A stretch of DNA of 14,826 nucleotides from Chloroflexota bacterium (lineage in GTDB: Bacteria > Chloroflexota > Dormibacteria > Dormibacterales > Dormibacteraceae), in contig VBFW01000133.1 in assembly GCA_005880525.1 (NCBI GenBank), positions 1 through 14,826 on the forward strand, given 5' to 3'. Positions within the stretch are counted from its first letter, which is position 1. Each line of letters begins with the position of its first letter. The notes beneath the pieces were generated by a model. It did not search any database. It was not told the DNA's origin and was given only the letters and a program-made list of their open reading frames with translations. Both the position numbers and the translations under genes were made by a program. Below, in pieces: positions 1 through 5,589 of this stretch.

Positions 1-10
1 TAGGTTAGCT
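1..10 (+). promoter_or_regulatory. Possible -10 element for the deacetylase gene
   Basis: TAGGTT (1-6), or the overlapping TTAGCT (5-10), lies 11 or 7 bases before the ATG at 18, and no Shine-Dalgarno sequence lies between. This fits a leaderless or nearly leaderless transcript and resembles the spacing before four other genes in the window. The -35 region lies outside the window, so it cannot be judged. Confidence 0.3.
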
Positions 11-17
11 GTGCGCC

Positions 18-1124
18 ATGTCAGGACCGGTGACGCTCGTTTACGGCGATGAGCTGATGAAGCACCACCTGTCCGATGAGCATCCGCTGCAGCCGATCCG
101 CGTCAAGCTGACGATGGAGCTCATCACCTCGACAGGGCTCATCGAGCAATGCCACCTCGTGCCGCCGCGCGCCGCGACGATCGAGGAGCTCGAGCTCGTT
201 CACTCGCCGGAGTACGTCGACCTGGTGCAGAAGTTGAGTGACCCCGCGCTCCGCAAGACCGTCCCCCGCCAGCGCGTCATCGATGCCGGATTCGACTCCG
301 CTGACAACCCCATCTCGAATCACCTGCACGATGGCACGGCGCTTGTCGCGGGAGCCAGCATGGTGGCCGCGGAGGCGGTCGAGAGCGGTGCGGCGCTGCA
401 CGCGTTCAGCCCCGCGGGGGGCCTGCATCACGCGCATCGCGCGCGAGCTTCCGGGTTCTGCACGTACGACGACCCGGCGATCGCGTGTCGCTGGCTCAAG
501 AATCGAGGCCATCGCGTCGCGTACATCGACGTCGACGTGCACCACGGTGACGGCGTCGAGGAGATCTTCTACAGCGAGCCCGACGTGCTCACGATCTCGC
601 TGCACGAGAGCGGCCGTTTTCTGTTCCCGGGCACCGGCTTTCCCGAGGACGCCGGCAACGGCGCCGGCCGCGGTGCGGCCGTAAACCTGCCGTTCGTGCC
701 GTTCACGTGGGACGAACCGTGGCTCGAAGGGTTCAACCGCGTTGTGCCGCCGGTGCTGAGGAAGTTCAGGCCGACAGTGCTCGTCACGCAGGACGGTTGC
801 GACACGCACTACCTCGACCCCCTTGCGCATCTCGCCGGAACGACGCGCATATGGCCGCATGTGGGACGGGCTTTTCACGAGCTCGCGCATGAGCTGTGCG
901 AGGGGAGATGGGTCGCGCTAGGCGGCGGCGGCTATGCGGTGCGCGAGGTCGTGCCGCGTGCTTGGACGATCTTCTTCGCCGAGATGGTCGAGCGGCCCGA
1001 TCTGGCGGCGGATCTGAACGACCCCGAGAGCGTTACGCCGGGGACCGAAGCGCAGGAACGCGTCTGGGCCGCGCTGCATCGGGACATCGCCAGGCTTGGC
1101 GAGGTCCACGGTATGAAGCTCTAG
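18..1124 (+). CDS. Histone deacetylase family protein (AcuC/HdaH-like)
   Basis: Zinc-dependent amidohydrolase of the class I/II histone deacetylase superfamily, 368 aa, the usual size for bacterial AcuC-like proteins. The active site is complete: the His pair H137-H138 in GGLHHAH, the DVDVHHGDG block at 171-179 with zinc ligands D173 and H175, the third ligand D262 in GCDTHYLDPLAHL, and the transition-state tyrosine Y306 in GGGGY. Family members remove acetyl groups from proteins such as acetyl-CoA synthetase, or act on acetylated small molecules and polyamines. The substrate cannot be read from sequence, and no acetoin genes are nearby. No signal peptide is visible, so it is cytoplasmic. The stop codon overlaps the stop of the convergent gene by four bases (CTAG). 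Confidence 0.93.
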   Translation: MSGPVTLVYGDELMKHHLSDEHPLQPIRVKLTMELITSTGLIEQCHLVPPRAATIEELELVHSPEYVDLVQKLSDPALRKTVPRQRVIDAGFDSADNPISNHLHDGTALVAGASMVAAEAVESGAALHAFSPAGGLHHAHRARASGFCTYDDPAIACRWLKNRGHRVAYIDVDVHHGDGVEEIFYSEPDVLTISLHESGRFLFPGTGFPEDAGNGAGRGAAVNLPFVPFTWDEPWLEGFNRVVPPVLRKFRPTVLVTQDGCDTHYLDPLAHLAGTTRIWPHVGRAFHELAHELCEGRWVALGGGGYAVREVVPRAWTIFFAEMVERPDLAADLNDPESVTPGTEAQERVWAALHRDIARLGEVHGMKL

Positions 1125-1447
1125 CGCCGGCCCGCACGAAGAATCGACATCACCGCCAGTTGTAGAGGAAGGGCCGTGCCGATGACGGCGCCGATCGCCG
1201 GCGCGGTCCACGCAATTCCATGCAGGTGCTTCGACGCCATCACCCAAATGTATAAGCCGGTCGCTAGCAGGACCAATGTCTGAAAGACCAGGACTGTCTT
1301 CACCCAGCGCCCGATGGCCGGCCGCGCAAGCTCGAGATCGGAGAGCCTGAGCGCCCGCCGCAGCATCGTTGCGTACAACCCGTACTGGACGGCAGCCGCC
1401 GCGAGGAAGCCGACGAGGCCGAGGACGAGGTAGGTGCCGTCGCTCAG
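1121..1447 (-). CDS. Small three-helix membrane protein, unknown function
   Basis: I do not recognise a family. Reading from CTG at 1447 gives 108 aa beginning MSDGTYLVLG. Predicted membrane segments lie at about residues 5-25 (YLVLGLVGFLAAAAV), 48-70 (VKTVLVFQTLVLLATGLYIWV) and 78-100 (AWTAPAIGAVIGTALPLQLAV). A basic loop RRALRLSDLELARPAIGR lies between the first two. The first conventional start is a TTG at 1378, which would remove most of the first helix. The upstream frame is free of stops back to 1525 but has no ATG, GTG or TTG there, so CTG is the best start I see, without a clear Shine-Dalgarno. It lies 10 bases after rpmB on the same strand, so the two may be co-transcribed. Confidence 0.6.
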   Translation of the reverse strand: MSDGTYLVLGLVGFLAAAAVQYGLYATMLRRALRLSDLELARPAIGRWVKTVLVFQTLVLLATGLYIWVMASKHLHGIAWTAPAIGAVIGTALPLQLAVMSILRAGRR

Positions 1448-1457
1448 GCTGGCGAGG

Positions 1458-1628
1458 CTAAGCGGCGTACGTGCGCAGGCAGCGCGTGCAGACCTTGGCC
1501 CGCACAGCCCGCCCGGCGATGGTCACGCGGCCCATCTGAAGGTTGGGTTCGAACCTCCGGTTGACCCGGTTCTTGGCGTGACTCACGTGGTGTCCGTAGC
1601 TCGGACATTCGCAGCCCTGGGGACGGAT
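1458..1628 (-). CDS. rpmB: 50S ribosomal protein L28 (bL28), unclear start
   Basis: Large-subunit ribosomal protein. The diagnostic bL28 core is YGHHVSHAKNRVNRRFEPNLQ, seen in two overlapping parts as YGHHVSHAKNR and NRRFEPNLQ, followed by VCTRCLRTYAA. The C-terminal CTRC is the second half of the zinc ribbon of zinc-binding L28. The first half normally reads CxxCGKxP; here it reads CECPSYG, about four residues shorter, so the ribbon looks damaged. The frame is open upstream, but no ATG, GTG or TTG precedes the conserved core. The 5' limit given is an ATC at 1628 and is only a marker. The divergent Asp23-family gene begins at the same place, leaving no room for a promoter. This suggests a local deletion or assembly error, or an unusual start. 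Confidence 0.75.
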   Translation of the reverse strand: MRPQGCECPSYGHHVSHAKNRVNRRFEPNLQMGRVTIAGRAVRAKVCTRCLRTYAA

Positions 1629-1953
1629 TGAGGTGTTCCCGTCCGCCGTGGCGGCGGTCGCCGGGCACGCCGCGCTGGGTTGCTACGGCATCGCCGGCAT
1701 GTCGGCGCGGGGCCTGCGGGACGGGTTCGCGGAGCTGCTGCACCGCGAGAACGTCGATCGAGGGGTGGAGGTGTCCGAGGTGGAAGGCGGGCTGGCGGTC
1801 GACGTGTATGTGGTCATCCAGTACGGCATCCGAATCACTGAGGTCGCCCACAACCTCCAGGAAGCCGTGAAGTTTGCCGTCGAACGATCCGTTGAAGTGC
1901 CGGTCATGGAGGTCAACGTCAACGTCCAGGGCGTCAGGGAAGAACGGCGTTAG
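1627..1953 (+). CDS. Asp23/DUF322 family protein (YloU-like)
   Basis: Asp23/Gls24-family envelope stress protein, about 105-108 aa. The family pattern runs GRIEVFPSAVAAVAGHAAL, then GCYGIAGMS, a central VEGGLAVDVYVVIQYG strand pair, ITEVAHNLQEAVKFAVE and the terminal VEVNVNVQGV. The only conventional start is GTG at 1633, which cuts off the conserved GRIE. The frame is open from 1600 and contains only ATT (1627) or CTC as alternatives, so the true 5' end is uncertain and may be missing. In Firmicutes this gene stands between rpmB and fakA as it does here. Family members associate with the membrane or cell envelope; the exact role is not settled. Confidence 0.82.
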   Translation: MEVFPSAVAAVAGHAALGCYGIAGMSARGLRDGFAELLHRENVDRGVEVSEVEGGLAVDVYVVIQYGIRITEVAHNLQEAVKFAVERSVEVPVMEVNVNVQGVREERR

Positions 1954-1981
1954 GCTGGGAGGAGCGAGCCCGCCGTCCAGC

Positions 1982-3583
1982 GTGGACGGTCCGCTCTTCA
2001 AGCAGGCCCTGCTCGGGAGCCTGAACTGGCTCGCTGCCAACCAGGAGGAGGTCAACCGCCTCAACGTCTTCCCGGTGCCGGACGGCGACACGGGCACCAA
2101 CATGCTGCTGACGCTTCAATCGGCGGTCGAAGACATCAAGGACTCGAACGCCATAGAGGTCAGCAGGATCGCTCGGCTTGCGTCGCATGGAAGCCTCATG
2201 GGCGCCCGCGGCAACTCCGGCGTGATCCTCTCGCAGATCTTTCGGGGCTTCGCCCGGGCGGTGGAGGGAAAGGCGGCGCTCCAGCCCAAGGAGCTGGCGG
2301 CCGCTTTCGAGGAGGCGGCCAACGCTGCGTACCGTGCGGTCAACCGGCCGACAGAGGGCACGATCCTCACCGTTGCGCGTGAAGCGGGCCGGACGGCCAC
2401 CGTGGCTGCCTCGGAGCCCGATGCCAGCGCGATCAGCGTGATCGCCGCCGCCGCGGCGGGCGCGCGCTCGGCCGTGCTCAAGACCCCGAGCCAGCTGCAG
2501 ATCCTTCGCGACGCGGGCGTGGTCGACGCCGGCGGTTTCGGGCTGCAGATCATCCTCGAGGGCATGCTCAAGACCATCGAGGAGGCGGACGTCGTCGTCC
2601 CCGTCCCGACCAAGGTGAAGGCCGCGCAGGTCTCAATGGATCTGCCCGAAGGAGGCTGGGGCTACTGCACCGAGTTCCTCATCGAAGGCCAGGCACTCGA
2701 CGTGGAGAGAATCCGCAATCACATCGAATCGCTGGGCAACTCTGTGCTGGTCGTCGGTGAGCCCGAGCTCGTGAAGGTGCACGTGCACACGGACGACCCG
2801 ACGCGTGTGATCAGCGTCGCCGGCGGGTACGGCAAGCTGCTCAAGCTCAACGTCGGCGACATGTCGAGCCAGCACCGCCGCATCCTCGAGGGCGAGGCCC
2901 CGGCGGCCGCCAAGCCGCCGCGCGCCAACGGCGTCGGCATGGTCGCGGTCGTGGCCGGCAAGGGGTTGGTCGAGATCTTCAAGGCACTCGGTGTTGACGC
3001 TATCGTCGAAGGCGGCCAGACGATGAACCCATCCACCCAGGACCTGCTCAACGCCGTCGACGCTGTCCCCTACGACCACGTCGTCCTGCTGCCCAACAAC
3101 GGCAACGTGATTCTCGCGGCAAAGGAGATCGCCGGCCTGACCAAGAAGAAGGTGCATCTCATCGAGACGCACAACGTGCCGCAGGTCGTCGCCGCGGTCG
3201 TCGCATTCAGCCCGGAGCGCAACGTCGATCAGAACATCGCGGCGATGCGCGCGGAGGCAGAGCGGGTGCAGACGATCGAGGTCACGCACGCGGTGCGCGA
3301 CACTCGGTCGAACGGGCTGCGGGTGAAGAAGGGCGACGTGATCGGGCTCGTCAACGACAGGCTCGAGTTCACAGGCAGCGACTACTCAGAGGTCGTGCAG
3401 AGGGCGCTCGGCAGGCTCGGGCCTGATGACTACGAGCTGGTCACCGTGTACCGCGGCGAGGACGCAAGTGACGAGGAGCTCGAGAAGCTGGAGTCATCGA
3501 TCCGGTCGAGCTACCCGGGGCTGGAGGTCGAGGTCCAGCAGGGCGGGCAGCTCCACTACCCGTTCATTCTTTCCGTCGAGTAG
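1982..3583 (+). CDS. fakA: Fatty acid kinase subunit FakA-like (DAK2/DegV-type, YloV)
   Basis: Cytoplasmic ATP-binding subunit that, with a FakB fatty-acid-binding partner, phosphorylates fatty acids for phospholipid synthesis. Counting from the GTG at 1982 (533 aa), the DhaL/DAK2 nucleotide-binding motif NVFPVPDGDTGTNM lies at 28-41. It is followed by GARGNSGVILSQ near 74-85, TEGTILTVAREA, the DAGGFGLQ motif, and a C-terminal domain with VLLPNNGNVILAAKEIA. The start is chosen because family members begin LDG.xF..ALL just before this motif, as VDGPLFKQALLG does here. A GGAGGAG (1958-1964) is rather far upstream, with a 17-base gap. An ATG at 1874 is in frame, but its added residues are only the Asp23 gene read in another frame. 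No FakB gene lies in the window. The last 13 codons recur at 3812-3850. Confidence 0.9.
   Translation: MDGPLFKQALLGSLNWLAANQEEVNRLNVFPVPDGDTGTNMLLTLQSAVEDIKDSNAIEVSRIARLASHGSLMGARGNSGVILSQIFRGFARAVEGKAALQPKELAAAFEEAANAAYRAVNRPTEGTILTVAREAGRTATVAASEPDASAISVIAAAAAGARSAVLKTPSQLQILRDAGVVDAGGFGLQIILEGMLKTIEEADVVVPVPTKVKAAQVSMDLPEGGWGYCTEFLIEGQALDVERIRNHIESLGNSVLVVGEPELVKVHVHTDDPTRVISVAGGYGKLLKLNVGDMSSQHRRILEGEAPAAAKPPRANGVGMVAVVAGKGLVEIFKALGVDAIVEGGQTMNPSTQDLLNAVDAVPYDHVVLLPNNGNVILAAKEIAGLTKKKVHLIETHNVPQVVAAVVAFSPERNVDQNIAAMRAEAERVQTIEVTHAVRDTRSNGLRVKKGDVIGLVNDRLEFTGSDYSEVVQRALGRLGPDDYELVTVYRGEDASDEELEKLESSIRSSYPGLEVEVQQGGQLHYPFILSVE
3540..3583 (+). repeat. Direct repeat, copy 1 (3' end of fakA)
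   Basis: The 44 bases cover the last 13 codons and stop of fakA (GGQLHYPFILSVE). The first 28 bases are identical to 3807-3834; the remaining 16 differ at six places. Every difference is synonymous: ATT/ATC, CTT/TTG, TCC/TCT, GTC/GTG, TAG/TAA. Confidence 0.95.
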
Positions 3584-3607
3584 CGATAGAGCTGTTCGTG
3601 GCAGGGT

Positions 3608-3629
3608 TGGCCCGGGCTGCGCCCGGCCA
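3608..3629 (+). terminator. Possible terminator-like hairpin after fakA
   Basis: CCGGGC (3612-3617), loop TGC, GCCCGG (3621-3626), extended by TGG/CCA around a bulged C. It lies 25 bases after the fakA stop. No T-run follows (ATGACTTTGTCTT only), so intrinsic termination is uncertain. Confidence 0.35.
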
Positions 3630-3772
3630 TGACTTTGTCTTAAGCGTCACCGGGCGTGGCACGGCGTTCGTAGGTGGGCCACAACCTCTCGGGAGGACGA
3701 GCAGGGCCGCGAATCCGGCCGGCAGTTACGTGTAGGAACACAACCTTCGGGGTACGGCCGTTGAGCGGCCCG

Positions 3773-3802
3773 ATGAGAAGGAACCGCGAGGTTCCTTCTC
3801 AT
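3773..3802. repeat. Perfect 13-bp inverted repeat with GCGA loop
   Basis: ATGAGAAGGAACC (3773-3785), loop GCGA (3786-3789), GGTTCCTTCTCAT (3790-3802). On the + strand the loop is a GNRA tetraloop, typical of stable structured RNA. No T-run follows on either strand, so it is not a classical terminator. It ends five bases before the second copy of the fakA tail. Confidence 0.8.
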
Positions 3803-3806
3803 AGTT

Positions 3807-3850
3807 AGGGCGGGCAGCTCCACTACCCGTTCATCTTGTCTGTGGAGTAA
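3807..3850 (+). repeat. Direct repeat, copy 2 (detached fakA tail)
   Basis: Encodes the same GGQLHYPFILSVE plus stop as the end of fakA but is not attached to an open frame: TAG lies two codons upstream. The differences from copy 1 are all synonymous, so both copies diverged under selection as working gene ends. The copy overlaps the 3' end of the convergent DUF2236 gene by 20 bases (3831-3850). Confidence 0.9.
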
Positions 3851-4616
3851 GCGTCACGTTTCGGCCCGGCAAGGGCCAGACCCGCAGCAAGGGCGGTGTG
3901 AATCTGACGACCCGCGGCACCGTCGCGGTGGCCACACGAAATGCGCGCCGCTGCGCAGGACCCCAGGCGAGGTGATACTGCTTGCGCAGCGATTGAGGCA
4001 GCAGGCCTGCGGTGACGATCTCGAACGGGATCATCGCCGGACCCGGTAGCAGCGGGAGCCGCGGACGCAGCACCAGCCCGCCCAGCGCGCGAGCGCGGTC
4101 GGTGACCGACACCGTGCCCGAAGCGATCATGTCCGCCACGTAGCGGTCGAAGTCGGAGATCGACCTCGGAAACGCATCGCCGGGTATGCGCAGCAGCTCG
4201 CCCATTACCCTCGACTCCTGGTAGAACTCGTCGCGCTCGCGATCGGTCAGCGGCTGAACGAACGTCGAATAGGTGACCAGCGCCGAGTCGACCAGCGTGG
4301 CGTGGACCCAGAGGAGGAGCCCAGGGTCCAGCGCCTGGTAGTCGTCACCGCGGACGTGTGCGTGCACCCTGTTGACAGCGCGGGCCGCGGCCATTGCGGT
4401 GTCGCGGTCGCCGAACACGATGGCCATCGTCATGCGGATCGTGCGGCGCAGGCGGCGCACTGGGTGGGTGCGGAAGTCGGAATGGTCGTCCACGCCCGCG
4501 GCCACGGATGGGTGCGCCAGCTGCATCAGCAGCGCCCGGCCGCCGCCGAGCAGCAGCACGTTCTCACGGTTGATGCGCCTGGTTATCGACTGCTCGCTGT
4601 AAAGGCCAGGCTGCAC
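3831..4616 (-). CDS. Oxygenase MpaB family protein (DUF2236)
   Basis: Member of the DUF2236 family, which includes fungal MpaB and bacterial latex-clearing (Lcp) haem oxygenases. The family signature near the N-terminus is visible: LLLGGGRALLMQLAHPSVAAG, with the conserved HP, then DDHSDFRTHPVRRLRRT and TMAIVFGD. Further on are the mid-protein HAHVRG and LLWVHATLVDSAL blocks and the usual C-terminal run of Arg-rich helices. GTG at 4616 gives 261 aa and has GGGGCG just upstream. An in-frame GTG at 4670 adds 18 residues but would overlap the start of the divergent gene. The substrate is unknown. The C-terminal TLTPQTR is encoded inside the repeated fakA tail, so the native end of this protein may have been different. 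Confidence 0.82.
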   Translation of the reverse strand: MQPGLYSEQSITRRINRENVLLLGGGRALLMQLAHPSVAAGVDDHSDFRTHPVRRLRRTIRMTMAIVFGDRDTAMAAARAVNRVHAHVRGDDYQALDPGLLLWVHATLVDSALVTYSTFVQPLTDRERDEFYQESRVMGELLRIPGDAFPRSISDFDRYVADMIASGTVSVTDRARALGGLVLRPRLPLLPGPAMIPFEIVTAGLLPQSLRKQYHLAWGPAQRRAFRVATATVPRVVRFTPPLLRVWPLPGRNVTLTPQTR

Positions 4617-4623
4617 CGCCCCA

Positions 4624-4652
4624 TTAAACGCTTGCAGGCGCTTAGGTAATCT
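4624..4652 (+). promoter_or_regulatory. Candidate promoter for the FTR1-like operon
   Basis: TAATCT (4647-4652) lies 8 bases before the ATG at 4661. A weak -35, TTAAAC (4624-4629), sits at a 17-base spacing. Transcription would begin at or next to the ATG, so the mRNA would be leaderless. No Shine-Dalgarno is present. Confidence 0.45.
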
Positions 4653-4660
4653 CTCCTTCG

Positions 4661-5383
4661 ATGGGCGCACAGCTGCTGACGTTCGGCGCCGCGTTCCTCG
4701 GCTCCGCGGTCGAGTCTGTCGAGGCGCTCACCATCGTCCTCGCTGTAGGGCTCACCAGGGGCTGGCGTGCGCCGCTGCTCGGCGCGCTCTCCGCGCTTGG
4801 CCTGCTGGCGCTGCTGGTCGCGATCTTCGGCCAGCTCATCGTCACGCGCGTGCCCGAGCTGACGCTCAAGCTCATCATCGGCACGCTGATCGTCCTGTTC
4901 GGGCTGCGCTGGCTGCACAAGGCGGTGCTTCGTTCGGCGGGCGTGGTCGCCATGCACGACGAAAACCGAGCGTACGCACAGGCCGTGGAGTCGCTGCGCG
5001 CGGACCACGAAAAGACTGACTGGATCGGGTTCACCCTGGCCCTGAAGGGAGTGTTCCTCGAGGGCCTTGAGGTCGTGTTCATCGTCATCGCGGTAGGCGG
5101 CACCAGCGGGGGCATGGGTGTGGCTGTCGCGGGCGGTTTGCTGGCAATGGTCGTCGTGGCAGCCGCGGGCGTGATCATCCGCAGGCCGCTCGCGCAGGTG
5201 CCTGAGAACACGCTGAAGTACGCGGTCGGGATCATCCTCACGAGCGTCGGCACGTTCTGGGCCGCCGAGGGCATGGGAGTCTCGTGGCCGCTCGACTTCG
5301 TCTCCATTCTCGGTCTCGCTGCCCTCTACTTCGTCGCCTCATGGGTAGCCATCGCGTTCATCCGCAGGCCGGTGTTCGCATGA
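4661..5383 (+). CDS. FTR1-like integral membrane protein (COG4280-type)
   Basis: Polytopic membrane protein, 240 aa, with about six hydrophobic segments near residues 5-30, 40-62, 68-84, 124-146, 152-172 and 187-232. It carries two ExxE motifs in membrane helices, E18-S-V-E21 and E134-G-L-E137. The second sits in FLEGLEVVF, very like the REGLE motif that binds Fe in FTR1/EfeU iron permeases. A soluble loop at about 95-122 (MHDENRAYAQAVESLRADHEK) lies between the halves. Metal transport is plausible from the motif, but the family is poorly characterised and no EfeO or EfeB partner is present. The stop overlaps the next gene (ATGA), so the two are translationally coupled. Confidence 0.7.
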   Translation: MGAQLLTFGAAFLGSAVESVEALTIVLAVGLTRGWRAPLLGALSALGLLALLVAIFGQLIVTRVPELTLKLIIGTLIVLFGLRWLHKAVLRSAGVVAMHDENRAYAQAVESLRADHEKTDWIGFTLALKGVFLEGLEVVFIVIAVGGTSGGMGVAVAGGLLAMVVVAAAGVIIRRPLAQVPENTLKYAVGIILTSVGTFWAAEGMGVSWPLDFVSILGLAALYFVASWVAIAFIRRPVFA

Positions 5384-5589
5384 ATTGGCTCCGTGCAGCC
5401 GGGTCTGAGGTGATCGGCCTGTTCGTCGGCGACTGGATCCAGTCAGGGGTCAGCGTTGCCATCCTCGCCGCCGGCTGGCTGGCGCTGCCTCGGCTGCACA
5501 TCGAGGGTGTCGCCTACGTGCTTGCGGTCGCACTCGCGGTGCAGCTGATCCTCGCCACCGCTGCGGAGGCCCGCCGGAAAAAGGCCTAA
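5380..5589 (+). CDS. Small membrane protein coupled to the FTR1-like protein
   Basis: A 69-aa protein starting at the ATG in the ATGA overlap with the preceding gene: MNWLRAAGSEVIGLFVGDWI and onward. Two hydrophobic stretches at about 18-37 and 43-62 predict two membrane helices, and it ends in the basic tail EARRKKA. I do not recognise a family. The four-base overlap implies co-translation and perhaps a complex with the upstream permease-like protein. Its stop overlaps the stop of the convergent gene. Confidence 0.7.
   Translation: MNWLRAAGSEVIGLFVGDWIQSGVSVAILAAGWLALPRLHIEGVAYVLAVALAVQLILATAAEARRKKA

Larger units (their letters stand above)
3584..3806. other. Hairpin-rich intergenic sequence between the two fakA tails; possible mobile-element end or structured RNA
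   Basis: No gene is recognised here. Read on the + strand it holds a series of hairpins: 3608-3629 (CCGGGC-TGC-GCCCGG plus flanking pairs), a CCTC/GAGG stem near 3690, a GGCCG/CGGCC stem around 3705-3720, a UUCG-capped stem near 3744, GGCCG-TTGAG-CGGCC (about 3756-3770), and a perfect 13-bp stem at 3773-3802. It also contains a 10-base direct repeat, TAAGCGTCAC, at 3641-3650 and 3848-3857. A row of short stems ending in a strong hairpin at the element boundary is typical of the right end of TnpB (IS605/IS607) transposons, where it forms the omega-RNA scaffold. No tnpB is left, so this is inference. A plain terminator region is the main alternative. Confidence 0.4.

Noticed and set aside
21..890. 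Long antisense reading frame (289 aa) over the deacetylase gene
   Set aside because: Arg/Val/Asp-rich translation without family motifs, fully opposite a gene with complete catalytic motifs; expected by chance in high-GC DNA.
1874..1981. Longer fakA start at ATG 1874
   Set aside because: The extra 36 residues are the Asp23 gene read in another frame and do not look like the family's N-terminus.
1444..2103. Antisense frame of 219 aa across rpmB, the Asp23 gene and fakA
   Set aside because: Overlaps three recognisable genes in other frames and shows no motif of its own.
3601..3753. Coding remnant of a tnpB C-terminus in frame (peptide FVLSVTGRGTAFVGGPQPLG)
   Set aside because: A GRG-containing tail would fit some TnpB proteins, but there is no zinc ribbon or catalytic motif to support it.
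3773..3802. Bidirectional intrinsic terminator
   Set aside because: The stem is perfect, but there is no T-run on either strand, and the GNRA loop and position fit a structured element better.
4617..4670. Extension of the DUF2236 gene to GTG 4670
   Set aside because: It would overlap the divergent gene's start and its likely promoter, and the added residues do not look conserved.
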